From Pontimicrobium sp. SW4 (GTDB lineage Bacteria > Bacteroidota > Bacteroidia > Flavobacteriales > Flavobacteriaceae): 64,000 bases of DNA. Location: NCBI RefSeq assembly GCF_039954625.1, contig NZ_CP157199.1, positions 124,001 through 188,000 on the forward strand. The letters are read 5' to 3'. Within the stretch, counting starts at the first letter, position 1. Each line of letters starts with the position of its first letter. A program made the position numbers and the translations under genes. Under the pieces are notes generated by a model that saw only the letters and a program-made list of their open reading frames with translations, did no database searches and was not told the origin of the DNA. Shown one piece after another: positions 19,170 through 27,014 of this stretch.

Positions 19170-19243
19170 AAACCCATATATTGTCATACAAAAAGTTCTG
19201 ATAAACTCATAATATTTGTAGGAAAAATACTTTTCAACAACAG

Positions 19244-19291
19244 TTCATCGATTATTTTATACATTTCATCGTATTTTTTAATACTTCGTCG
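19244..19291 (+). promoter_or_regulatory. Triple direct repeat TTCATCG upstream of the secreted-peptide gene
   Basis: TTCATCG (19244-19250), TTCATCG (19265-19271) and TTCGTCG (19285-19291) recur with 21- and 20-bp pitch. A -7-like TACATTTA follows at 19302-19309. The first unit, TTCATCGAT, is identical to the first unit at 8844-8852. If this is the promoter, the peptide gene at 19548 has a leader of about 230 bases. Confidence 0.55.
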
Positions 19292-19330
19292 TAACTGACT
19301 CTACATTTACAGTTCTTAAAAGCCCCAAAA

Positions 19331-19457
19331 TATTCCCTCTGTTTTTAAGAAATTTAATTAATCCTTATTATTAGTACATTTTTTGTTTTAAAATGTATTC
19401 CCTCAATTTAAGCACCATAGTGTGTTTAGAAATAATTAGTCCATTTTATTATCCCTC
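19331..19457 (+). repeat. Three TATtCCCTC motifs in the leader of the secreted-peptide gene
   Basis: TATTCCCTC (19331-19339), TATTCCCTC (19396-19404) and TATCCCTC (19450-19457) are spaced 65 and 54 bp; each is followed by a T-rich stretch. A fourth copy, TATCCCTC, lies at 22744-22751 in the candidate small RNA after the response regulator. They may be protein or RNA binding sites. The 19170-19547 gap holds nothing else I recognise. Confidence 0.35.
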
Positions 19458-19547
19458 TCTGTAGTTTTAATTGCAGATAGATTATGTATTTAAATTTTAA
19501 AAAATATGTAATAAAATAGACAATTTATAAACCTAAACACGATAACT

Positions 19548-19724
19548 ATGAAGTCCCTAAAAATTACCTTAATGATTGCAGCAATATTTTGCTTAACTAT
19601 TTCTGGAACAAGTAAGAAAACAGATGTTAAACTTACTGATACCTTTCAAAAAGTCGATAAAAGTGAGTTTAAGTATATAGCTGGTGTAAAAAAAGGAACA
19701 TCTAGACCTACACAAGAAATGTAA
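19548..19724 (+). CDS. Small secreted peptide (58 residues) upstream of a TPR sensor kinase
   Basis: ATG at 19548, TAA at 19722. The product starts with a good Sec signal peptide (MKSLKITLMIAAIFCLTISG), leaving a mature part of about 37 residues that is charged and contains KKTDVKLTDTFQKVDKS and ends KKGTSRPTQEM. No family is recognised. It is preceded by a long leader with repeated motifs and followed by a strong terminator, so it forms its own transcription unit 142 bp before the sensor kinase gene. The position suggests a periplasmic or extracellular ligand or accessory factor for that kinase, but this is inference from context. Confidence 0.7.
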   Translation: MKSLKITLMIAAIFCLTISGTSKKTDVKLTDTFQKVDKSEFKYIAGVKKGTSRPTQEM

Positions 19725-19747
19725 TTTCTTAATCATAAATTAAACTT

Positions 19748-19784
19748 AAGCTTTTCATATAATTATATGAAAAGCTTTTTTTTT
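19748..19784 (+). terminator. Strong intrinsic terminator after the small peptide gene
   Basis: AAGCTTTTCATAT (19748-19760) pairs perfectly with ATATGAAAAGCTT (19765-19777) around AATT; the 30-bp element is a perfect palindrome followed by a T run. It separates the peptide gene from the kinase gene. Confidence 0.9.
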
Positions 19785-19866
19785 ATAGTTTATGTTAAGA
19801 TTTTCCTTTAGACAGTTTTTTTGTTATATTTTGTTCTAAATTTAAGTTTAATTAAGTCTTTAAAAA

Positions 19867-21888
19867 TTGCAATATATTCGATTACTCTTTTTGGTTTTTA
19901 TTTCTTTTTCTATAAATGCTCAAGAAGATAGTTTTTTGAGTAAAATAGACAGTATAAATGTTCTTAGGAAGCTATCAAGAAACTCTAAACAAGATTTAGA
20001 AGGGAGATTGTTGCATGCTAAAAATGCAGTTAGACTTTCTAAAGAACTAAAATTAGATTCTACTATTCTAAAAAGTAACATTAACCTTTCATTCATGTAT
20101 CTAAATTTAGATAATCTAGACTTATTCAGAAGTACAAACCATGAAAATTTAAAATTAGCTCAAAAACTTAAAGATTCTATGGCATTAGGTACAGCAAATA
20201 GGAGTTTAGGTTGGTATCACGCTCAGGTAATGAACAATGATAGTGCATATCATTATTACTATAATGCAGAAAAAATTTATTATGAATTAAAGGATATAAG
20301 GAATCAAGGAGAAGTACTCTTAAATATGGCAGATATTCAAGAGATAGCAAAAGATTATAAAGGAAGTGAAGAGACAGCTGTAGAAGCAATACGCTTAATT
20401 GAGTCGTTACCAAAAAATGATAGAACCCTTGATGTATTATGGAAATTATATAATTTATTAGCTGTTATTTCTGAGCGTTTAGAAAAGCACAACGAAGCTA
20501 TAAAGAATTATAATGAATGTATAAACATTGCTAAGGATATGAGTGATCCATTATATTTTAACTTAAACACGAAAAATAATATTGGTTTTTCTTATAGTCA
20601 AATGGGTGATTACTCAAAAGCACTATCTATATATGAAGAGTTAATTAGTGATGAAAGATTAATTGATGTTGACCCTGAATTATATCCAACTGTATTAGGC
20701 AATATAGCTTATACTAGATTCTTAAAAAAAGATAGCGATGTAGAAGGTATTGAAGAACAGTTTAAGTTAGCATATAAGATAAGCGATAGCTTAAATTATT
20801 CTTTAGGATTAATGGAGATTACAAAAGACATGGCAGAATTTTATTTCTCTATTGATAAGAAAGATTCCGCATTTTTACTCAGTAAAGAAAATTATAAATT
20901 AGGAAAGGAAACAAATTCTAATGATATAGTTCTTAAATCTTTAAAGCTAATGTCAGATATTGAAGGAGGGAGCTTGGGGAAGTATTATTTGGATGAGTAT
21001 ATAAAATTAAATGACAGTCTTGTTCAAAATGAAAGAGCTGCTCGTGATAAATTTGCAAGAATTGAGTTTGACACTGATAAAATAGAAGAAAATAATTTAC
21101 AACTATCTAAAGAACGACAACTTTTGTTATTAATCTCTATAGGTTTGCTAATTAGCTTAACTCTTTTGTATGTGATTATTTCCCAAAGAGCTAAAAACCG
21201 AAAATTAAAGTTTATACAACAACAGCAAGAGACTAACGAAGAGATTTATAATTTAATGTTAACCCAACAGGATAAGGTTGAAGAAGGGCGAACACATGAA
21301 AAAAAGAGAATTTCGGAAGAGCTACACGACGGCATCCTAGGAAAGTTATTTGGTACCAGGTTGAGTTTAGATAGTTTAAACTTAGTACAAACCGAAGATG
21401 CTGCTAAATCCAGAAGCCAATATATAGATCAACTAAAGACTATTGAAGCCGAAATTAGAAAAATATCACACGATTTAAATTCCGATTTCATTGCAGATTC
21501 AAGTTTTATAGACATTGTAAAAGCATTAGTAGAAACACAAACGGCTGCTTATAATCTCAAATATGAGTTTTTAAACGATAATGATATAGATTGGGAAGAA
21601 ATACCTAACAAAACTAAAATACACATATACAGAATGTTGCAGGAAACAATGCAAAATATTTACAAACATGCTAACGCAACCCTTGTAAAAATTAGTTTCC
21701 AATTAAAAAATAATGTAATTTTATGTACTATCGAAGACGATGGTTCTGGCTTTAATGTTAACAAAGCTAGAAAAGGAATAGGTTTAAAAAATATAAATTC
21801 CAGAATAAACGAAATAGAGGGAAAAGTTGAAGTTTATTCTAAGATTGACATTGGAACAATTATAAAAATATTTATTCCGGTCAAATAG
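19867..21888 (+). CDS. TPR-domain sensor histidine kinase (HisKA_3 type)
   Basis: A 673-residue kinase. The start is TTG at 19867, giving a signal peptide (IRLLFLVFISFSINAQ). The periplasmic part (about 20-410) is built of TPRs (for example NIGFSYSQMGDYSKALSIYEEL), then a single membrane helix (about 417-440), a coiled coil, a HisKA_3 dimerisation domain with His487 in RISEELHDGILG, and a HATPase domain (about 575-673; QNIYKHANA N-box, EDDGSGFN and GIGLKNI glycine boxes). TPR sensors bind a peptide or protein ligand. Its NarL-type partner follows after 5 bp. The secreted peptide encoded just upstream is a candidate ligand (inference). Confidence 0.92.
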   Translation: MQYIRLLFLVFISFSINAQEDSFLSKIDSINVLRKLSRNSKQDLEGRLLHAKNAVRLSKELKLDSTILKSNINLSFMYLNLDNLDLFRSTNHENLKLAQKLKDSMALGTANRSLGWYHAQVMNNDSAYHYYYNAEKIYYELKDIRNQGEVLLNMADIQEIAKDYKGSEETAVEAIRLIESLPKNDRTLDVLWKLYNLLAVISERLEKHNEAIKNYNECINIAKDMSDPLYFNLNTKNNIGFSYSQMGDYSKALSIYEELISDERLIDVDPELYPTVLGNIAYTRFLKKDSDVEGIEEQFKLAYKISDSLNYSLGLMEITKDMAEFYFSIDKKDSAFLLSKENYKLGKETNSNDIVLKSLKLMSDIEGGSLGKYYLDEYIKLNDSLVQNERAARDKFARIEFDTDKIEENNLQLSKERQLLLLISIGLLISLTLLYVIISQRAKNRKLKFIQQQQETNEEIYNLMLTQQDKVEEGRTHEKKRISEELHDGILGKLFGTRLSLDSLNLVQTEDAAKSRSQYIDQLKTIEAEIRKISHDLNSDFIADSSFIDIVKALVETQTAAYNLKYEFLNDNDIDWEEIPNKTKIHIYRMLQETMQNIYKHANATLVKISFQLKNNVILCTIEDDGSGFNVNKARKGIGLKNINSRINEIEGKVEVYSKIDIGTIIKIFIPVK

Positions 21889-21893
21889 CTATT

Positions 21894-22565
21894 ATGGAAC
21901 AGCATTTAAAAATACTAATGGTCGATGATCACCCAATGATTATCGAAGGCTACCAGATGACCTTGGTTGCCACTAAAAAATCTCACCAACATTTAGATAT
22001 TGATATTGCTCACGATTGTGATATGGCGAATGAGCTAATTCTAAAAGCTGCGAAAAACGAACCCTATGACGTGTTGTTTTTTGATATAAGTTTGCCAGCA
22101 TCTAAGGATGGTTTAATTACTTCTGGAGAAGATTTAGCAAAAATTGCTAGAGTCTATTTGCCAAAAGCTAAGGTGATTATTCTCACCATGTTTAATGAGT
22201 CTTTTAGAATTTTAAATATCATTAAAGGGATAAATCCCGAAGGTTTATTAATTAAAAGTGATCTAACATCTAGTGAGTTGGCTGAAGCTTTTCAGCATAT
22301 TTTATCTAGCCCTCCTTATTATAGTAGTACGGTTAGTGCTTTTTTAAACACCGCTATAACAAGCGATATTTATTTAGATGAAACCAACCGAAAAATTCTT
22401 CATTTATTATCTCAAGGAGTAAAAACAAAAAGCCTTAAAGAACACATAGATTTATCTATGAGTGCTATAGAGAAGCGAAAAAAACACCTAAAATTATTGT
22501 TTGATGTTGAGGATGGTAAAGATGAAACCTTACTAAAAGAAGCTCGTGAAAGAGGTTTTTTATAA
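21894..22565 (+). CDS. NarL/FixJ-family response regulator
   Basis: A 223-residue regulator: receiver domain (about 5-135) with D11-D12, phospho-acceptor Asp64 (VLFFDISLP) and switch Thr in IILTMFNE, then a C-terminal LuxR-type helix-turn-helix (about 160-223; TNRKILHLLSQGVKTKSLKE followed by AIEKRKKHL). It is the cognate partner of the TPR kinase 5 bp upstream. Receiver spacing is slightly longer than usual in the alpha2-beta3 region. Likely targets include the paired ACGGTTTT sites just downstream (22655-22691), by proximity only. Confidence 0.92.
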   Translation: MEQHLKILMVDDHPMIIEGYQMTLVATKKSHQHLDIDIAHDCDMANELILKAAKNEPYDVLFFDISLPASKDGLITSGEDLAKIARVYLPKAKVIILTMFNESFRILNIIKGINPEGLLIKSDLTSSELAEAFQHILSSPPYYSSTVSAFLNTAITSDIYLDETNRKILHLLSQGVKTKSLKEHIDLSMSAIEKRKKHLKLLFDVEDGKDETLLKEARERGFL

Positions 22566-22654
22566 TAAATATGTAGACCAATTCGTACTAAAGTGTTAAA
22601 ATATTACTTTTTTTAGACTTAAAAATCTCTCGAATATATTGGTATTGCAGCATA

Positions 22655-22691
22655 TTACGGTTTTTCCGTAATAAGTCTACGGTTTTACCGC
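22655..22691 (+). promoter_or_regulatory. Paired operator TACGGTTTT with 22-bp pitch
   Basis: TTACGG-TTTTT-CCGTAA (22655-22671) is a perfect inverted repeat; TACGGTTTTACCG (22678-22690) is a second, shorter one. The ACGGTTTT cores start at 22657 and 22679, 22 bp apart, and lie 25 bp before a perfect -7 element. It looks like an activator or repressor site for a dimeric regulator. Confidence 0.55.
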
Positions 22692-22714
22692 AACAAAATT
22701 TTTAAGTTTCTAAG

Positions 22715-22722
22715 TATCTTTG
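22715..22722 (+). promoter_or_regulatory. Promoter -7 element TATCTTTG
   Basis: An exact match to the flavobacterial TAnnTTTG consensus, with a paired operator upstream and no plus-strand protein gene downstream before the terminator at 22786. It points into the region between two convergent genes. Confidence 0.6.
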
Positions 22723-22727
22723 AAGGG

Positions 22728-22820
22728 ACAACGAAGAATTAATTATCCCTCTAATTTATTTGTTGAATTAATAGCAATTGACACGCCTTATGACTAACTC
22801 TGTTGGTCATAAGGTTTTTG
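22728..22820 (+). ncRNA. Candidate small RNA of about 93 nt
   Basis: Bounded by the TATCTTTG promoter element (22715-22722) and a strong terminator (22786-22819). It has no usable ORF. A possible 5' hairpin pairs AGGGA (22724-22728 region) with TCCCT (22746-22750). It contains one TATCCCTC motif shared with the leader at 19331-19457. The alternative is an untranslated 3' region of the response regulator gene with a chance promoter match. Confidence 0.4.
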
Positions 22821-22824
22821 TTTT
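22786..22824. terminator. Intrinsic terminator between convergent units
   Basis: CCTTATGAC (22786-22794) pairs with GTCATAAGG (22806-22814), followed by TTTTTGTTTT. It ends the plus-strand transcript and touches the stop codon of the minus-strand DUF456 gene. Confidence 0.8.
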
Positions 22825-23320
22825 AAAATAAAACACTTTTATACTCCCAAACTTTTACAAAGTAGAGACCTAAAAAGATTACAGCAAAAATAAACTTTAA
22901 AAAGGTCGAGGTTAAAAACCCAAGAAAAGATCCAAAAGCAGCTTTTATAGCAACATTTGTGTCATTTTTATTTATAAGCTCTCCAATTAAAGCACCAACA
23001 AAAGCACCAATAATAATTCCAAATGGAATAGGAGAAAATAAACCAACTAAAAGCCCAACAGTAGTCCCAATCATGCCATACTTGCTACCTCCAAACCTTT
23101 TGGTCCCCATGGCAGGAATAAAATAATCCAGTAACCAAATAAGTATTGCAACAGTAAGCCAAATACCTAGAAACACCCAGTTCATAGGAATAGCATCAGT
23201 AAGATGCAAAATTAAAAGCCCGAACCAACTAGTTAAAGGACCTGGTAATATTGGTAAAAAGCTACCTATAATACCTAAAAGCATAAATAGGCCAGCAACA
23301 AAAACTAAAAATATATCCAT
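22823..23320 (-). CDS. DUF456 family membrane protein
   Basis: A 165-residue integral membrane protein with four or five hydrophobic helices and the DUF456 signature: GSFLPILPGPLTSWFGLLIL near the N-terminus, a central DYFIPAMGTKRFGGSKYG loop, then the glycine-rich GTTVGLLVGLF and GIIIGAFVGALIGEL helices. The GSxLP-LPG motif and glycine-zipper helices are conserved in the family, whose function is unknown. The length is typical. It is divergent from the BlaI gene, and the BlaI operators lie upstream of both, so it could be co-regulated. Confidence 0.9.
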   Translation of the reverse strand: MDIFLVFVAGLFMLLGIIGSFLPILPGPLTSWFGLLILHLTDAIPMNWVFLGIWLTVAILIWLLDYFIPAMGTKRFGGSKYGMIGTTVGLLVGLFSPIPFGIIIGAFVGALIGELINKNDTNVAIKAAFGSFLGFLTSTFLKFIFAVIFLGLYFVKVWEYKSVLF

Positions 23321-23383
23321 TAATTATTTGTAATATTAGTACTGAATGTATGACGAAGGTACACTCTAAATGTTACATTTTTT

Positions 23384-23450
23384 AACTAAAAAATTAGTTC
23401 AAACTAAAAAATTAGTTATATTTGATAATTATTCAACTAAAAACTTAGTT
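23384..23450 (+). promoter_or_regulatory. Three BlaI-type operators overlapping a perfect promoter
   Basis: AACTAAAAAATTAGTT occurs twice (23384-23399 and 23402-23417) and AACTAAAAACTTAGTT once (23435-23450). The first two are perfect 16-bp palindromes. The -7 element TATATTTG (23417-23424, exact consensus) starts on the last base of the second operator, so bound repressor would cover the promoter and start site. This predicts autorepression of the BlaI-M56 operon at 23465. Confidence 0.85.
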
Positions 23451-23464
23451 TAAAAATTTACTTA

Positions 23465-23824
23465 ATGAAACAGTTAACGAAAGCCGAAGAAGATATAATG
23501 CAAGTACTATGGCAATTAAAAAAAGCCAACGTTAAAGCCATTATAGATGTATTGCCAGAACCAAAACCAGCCTATAATACGGTTTCTACTATAGTTAGAA
23601 TATTAGAAAGTAAGGGCTTTGTGGATTATGATAAAAAAGGAAAAGGACATATATACTACCCTTTAGTGCAACAACAAGATTATAGTAACCAATCGCTCAA
23701 TAAATTGGTAGATAATTATTTTCAAGGCTCTTTTAAAAGTATGGTGTCGTTTTTTGTAAAAAAGAATGATATCAATTTAAACGAACTAGAATCGGTATTA
23801 AAAGAAATTAATAAAGAGGAATAA
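23465..23824 (+). CDS. BlaI/MecI/CopY family transcriptional repressor
   Basis: A 119-residue winged-helix repressor: QLTKAEEDIMQVLWQLKKA and the recognition-helix region AYNTVSTIVRILESKGFVDY are diagnostic. The C-terminal half forms the dimerisation helices. In the classical system BlaI is cut after activation of the M56 protease BlaR1; here the M56 gene begins 2 bp after the BlaI stop codon, so the pair is preserved. Three matching palindromes lie over its own promoter. Target genes are likely envelope-stress functions rather than beta-lactamase, since none is encoded nearby. Confidence 0.93.
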   Translation: MKQLTKAEEDIMQVLWQLKKANVKAIIDVLPEPKPAYNTVSTIVRILESKGFVDYDKKGKGHIYYPLVQQQDYSNQSLNKLVDNYFQGSFKSMVSFFVKKNDINLNELESVLKEINKEE

Positions 23825-23826
23825 TT

Positions 23827-26800
23827 ATGGTGCAGTATATTATTCAAATCATCGCTTTTCAAGTGTTCTTTTTATTGGTTTATGATGTATTCTTAAAAAG
23901 AGAAACCTTCTTTAATTGGAACAGGTTTTACTTAATTGGTACATCTGTATTGTCATTAATACTTCCGTTTGTTAAGGTTACTGCTTTTAAAGAATTAGTA
24001 CCTAAAGATTACATAGTAACATTACCTGAAGTGTTTATTGGAAACAAAACAGTTAGCAATGCAGAAATAGTTTTACCAGAAGTTGAAATTACAAAGCAAG
24101 CATTTTCTTGGAATTTAGAGACATTGTTTTATTTGGGAGTTGTTATTGCTAGCTTATTGTTTGTTTTTAAAATAGTACATATTCTTCTGCTTATCTATAA
24201 AAATCCAAAGCGATGGAAAGGGAATGTATTGTTAGTGGAATTAATAAACAGTACATCAGCTTTTTCATTTTTTCATTATGTGTTCTTAGGTGCTAACTTG
24301 AAAGAAGAAGAACAAAAAGTCATCATAAAGCACGAGCTAGTACATGTTACTCAAAAACACACGTTGGATCTTTTGTTTTTCGAGATACAGCGTATTGTAT
24401 TTTGGTTTAATCCATTAGTGTATATGTATCAAACTCGAATACGCTCATTACACGAATTTATTGCCGACCAAGAGGCTTTAAAGACTCAAAATAAGTCGGA
24501 CTATTATCAAAATTTATTATCACAAGTTTTCGACACACAAAATGTATCATTTGTCAATGCATTTTTTAAGAAATCATTAATTAAAAAACGAATCATCATG
24601 TTGTCAAAATCAAAATCAAAACAAATAGTAAAGTTTAAGTATGCTTTGTTAATTCCAGTGGTGTTTGGGATCCTAGTATATACCTCATCAAATGCGCAAG
24701 AAAATATAAATAAAACAGAAACTCAAGAATTGACCTTTGAACAATTAGTTGAAAAATATTATCAAGAGTTTTTAGATATGAAAGCTGAAGGAATTGCAAA
24801 TTATCATGAAGCAAAACGGGAACGAAAAGACAAGTATGTTTTGAGTAGAGATGAACATGCAAAATCTAATGCCTATATTAAATACTCCTATAAAAGTATT
24901 ATGCTAAATCCAAATCCTAATAAAGAAAAAATAAACAAAGAATTTGTTTTATACCGTGAAAAAGTGATTAAAAATCTGAAAAATTACAAGGAGTATTTGG
25001 CATGGAAAAAAACGGATGAAGCTAAAGAGATTTGGGAAAATAATATTGAAAATGGTGTGCTAAGATTGGTAGTTGACGATTTGGATAATTTAACTTCTGA
25101 AGAAAAAAATAAATACAATAAGAAAAAGGAGCTATTATCTAAAGACGTATTTTTTACGCAGCTCATGATGACAGATGTTAACGGCAGAAGAATTTTTGCA
25201 TACTTTAACCCAAATGAATTCTCTAGCGCCAATAAAACCGATGATACTAAAGCGGCACTTATAAATAACCCAAGTGTAAATGTTGGATTTGATGTAGTAG
25301 AACAGCCACCAATGTTTGAGGGTTGTGAAACACTATCTAGAGAAGAGCAAAGAAAATGTACGTCTGAAGCTATTACAAAACACATTCTAAAAAATTTTAG
25401 TACAGACTTGGCTGGAGACTTAGGTTTAACAGGAAGACAAAAAATTGCTACTGTATTTAAAATAGATAAAGAAGGAAATATTATAGATGTAAAGGTAAGA
25501 GCACCACATCCAAGACTAGAAGAAGAAGCCAAAAGAGTAATTAAAAGCTTGCCAAAAATGATTCCTGGAAAACAAAAAGGAGAAACAGTGGTGGTACCTT
25601 ATTCCTTGCCAATTATTTTTCAAGTTGCTGACAGCACTGATAAAAAACTCGCACAACAAGAAAGTATAATGATTGATGAAGTAGAGGTTCCTTTTTATGT
25701 TATAGAACAACCACCAATGTCTAAAGATTGTGAAACGCTCGCTTCAATCGAAGAACAAAGAAAATGTACATCTGATGCTATTACAAAACATATTCTAGAA
25801 AATTTTAGTGCAGACTTAGCAGGAGATTTAGGCTTAACAGGAAGACAAACCATTAGAGTCATGTTTAAAATCAATAAGGAAGGTGATATTGAGGGCGTAG
25901 TTGCTAGAGCACCACATCCAAGATTAGAAGAAGAAGCCAAAAGAGTCATTAAAAGCTTACCAAAAATGATTCCTGGAAAACAAAAAGGTAAAACAGTAGT
26001 GGTGCCTTATTCCTTACCAATTATTTTTGAAGTAGCCGACAAAACAGATGATAAACCTTCTAACAACAAAATCAAACATGAAGAAGTTCCTAATAAAAAT
26101 CAGGATATTGAAGTCCCTTACTCACATATAGAACAACCACCTATGTCTAAAGAATGTAAAATGCTCAATTCTGCAGAAGAGCAAAGAAAGTGTACGTCTC
26201 AAGCTGTTCAAAAGCATGTGGCTAAAAACTTTAATACAAATTTAGCTGGAGATTTAGGCTTGTTAGGAAGACAAACAATTATAACTATGTTTAAAATAGA
26301 TGAAAAAGGTAGAATTGTTAATATAAAAGCGAGAGCTCCACACCCAAAATTAGAAGAAGAAGCCATAAGAGTGATTAAAAGCCTCCCAAAAATGATTCCT
26401 GGAAAACAAAAAGGTAAAAGAGTGGTAGTGCCTTTTTCGTTGCCTATTGTTTTTGAAGTAAAAGAGAGCCCTAATGCGATTATTAGTTATTTGACAACGG
26501 AAAACTCAAATTCTAAAAAGGATGTAGAAAAACAAGACTCTAAGGAAGTGCCTTTAGTAGCTCTCGATGAATCACCAATTTATCCAGGTTGTAATGTGAC
26601 CTCTTCTAGCGATAAACTAAAAGAATGCTTTAAAAACAGTTTAGCTAATTTCATCTCTAAAGAATTTGGCAAAAACTTACCAAAAAATATAGACTCCGAG
26701 TTAGAACCAAGACAAAAAATATTGGCTATGTTTAAGATAGACAAAACAGGATATATTGAATCTATTAGAGTTAGGGCCAAACATCCAGAATTAGAAAAAG

Positions 26801-26919
26801 AAGCCATAAGAGTATTAAAAGCATTGCCAAAAATGACTCCCGGAAAACACAAAGGAGTTACGGTGATTGTACCCTATTCTGTACCAATAATGTATGAGTT
26901 AGGAGAAAAGAAAAATTAG
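23827..26919 (+). CDS. M56 (BlaR1-like) membrane peptidase with four TonB-C-like repeats
   Basis: A 1,030-residue protein. Residues 1-280 form the BlaR1-type membrane protease: four predicted helices and the zinc motif H169-E-L-V-H173, followed by SLHEFIADQEAL. A further membrane helix lies at about 270-290, then a charged helical region (about 295-480). The rest holds four repeats of about 110 residues starting near 491, 626, 767 and 913. Each begins with a PPM/SPI...C segment and a second Cys (QRKCTS in repeats 1-3), contains FKIDKEG-type and RAPHPRLEEEA strands, and ends KMIPGKQKG-VVPYSLPI, the TonB C-terminal fold. Repeats 1-3 are nearly identical; repeat 4 is diverged. No penicillin-binding sensor domain is present, so the repeats probably replace it as the periplasmic sensor (inference). 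Confidence 0.9.
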   Translation: MVQYIIQIIAFQVFFLLVYDVFLKRETFFNWNRFYLIGTSVLSLILPFVKVTAFKELVPKDYIVTLPEVFIGNKTVSNAEIVLPEVEITKQAFSWNLETLFYLGVVIASLLFVFKIVHILLLIYKNPKRWKGNVLLVELINSTSAFSFFHYVFLGANLKEEEQKVIIKHELVHVTQKHTLDLLFFEIQRIVFWFNPLVYMYQTRIRSLHEFIADQEALKTQNKSDYYQNLLSQVFDTQNVSFVNAFFKKSLIKKRIIMLSKSKSKQIVKFKYALLIPVVFGILVYTSSNAQENINKTETQELTFEQLVEKYYQEFLDMKAEGIANYHEAKRERKDKYVLSRDEHAKSNAYIKYSYKSIMLNPNPNKEKINKEFVLYREKVIKNLKNYKEYLAWKKTDEAKEIWENNIENGVLRLVVDDLDNLTSEEKNKYNKKKELLSKDVFFTQLMMTDVNGRRIFAYFNPNEFSSANKTDDTKAALINNPSVNVGFDVVEQPPMFEGCETLSREEQRKCTSEAITKHILKNFSTDLAGDLGLTGRQKIATVFKIDKEGNIIDVKVRAPHPRLEEEAKRVIKSLPKMIPGKQKGETVVVPYSLPIIFQVADSTDKKLAQQESIMIDEVEVPFYVIEQPPMSKDCETLASIEEQRKCTSDAITKHILENFSADLAGDLGLTGRQTIRVMFKINKEGDIEGVVARAPHPRLEEEAKRVIKSLPKMIPGKQKGKTVVVPYSLPIIFEVADKTDDKPSNNKIKHEEVPNKNQDIEVPYSHIEQPPMSKECKMLNSAEEQRKCTSQAVQKHVAKNFNTNLAGDLGLLGRQTIITMFKIDEKGRIVNIKARAPHPKLEEEAIRVIKSLPKMIPGKQKGKRVVVPFSLPIVFEVKESPNAIISYLTTENSNSKKDVEKQDSKEVPLVALDESPIYPGCNVTSSSDKLKECFKNSLANFISKEFGKNLPKNIDSELEPRQKILAMFKIDKTGYIESIRVRAKHPELEKEAIRVLKALPKMTPGKHKGVTVIVPYSVPIMYELGEKKN

Positions 26920-26957
26920 TTGGTTATAAGTTTTTTGAAAAATTATTGGTGTAAATT

Positions 26958-26987
26958 GAAAAGCCTTAGTGTAAACTTTGGCTTTTC
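26958..26987 (+). terminator. Hairpin after the M56 gene
   Basis: GAAAAGCC (26958-26965) pairs with GGCTTTTC (26980-26987), followed by a weakly T-rich stretch. Probably a partial terminator before the TPR gene at 27015. Confidence 0.5.
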
Positions 26988-27014
26988 TCTGTTTATTTTA
27001 AAGATACGAGTGTC

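Noticed and set aside
19331..19457. Possible CRISPR-like or tandem array in the peptide leader
   Set aside because: The repeated unit is only 8-9 bases, spacing is uneven (65 and 54 bp), and no cas genes occur in the window.
24984..26852. Several similar minus-strand ORFs
   Set aside because: They are the antisense of the four repeated TonB-C-like domains; their similarity to each other comes only from the repeats on the coding strand.
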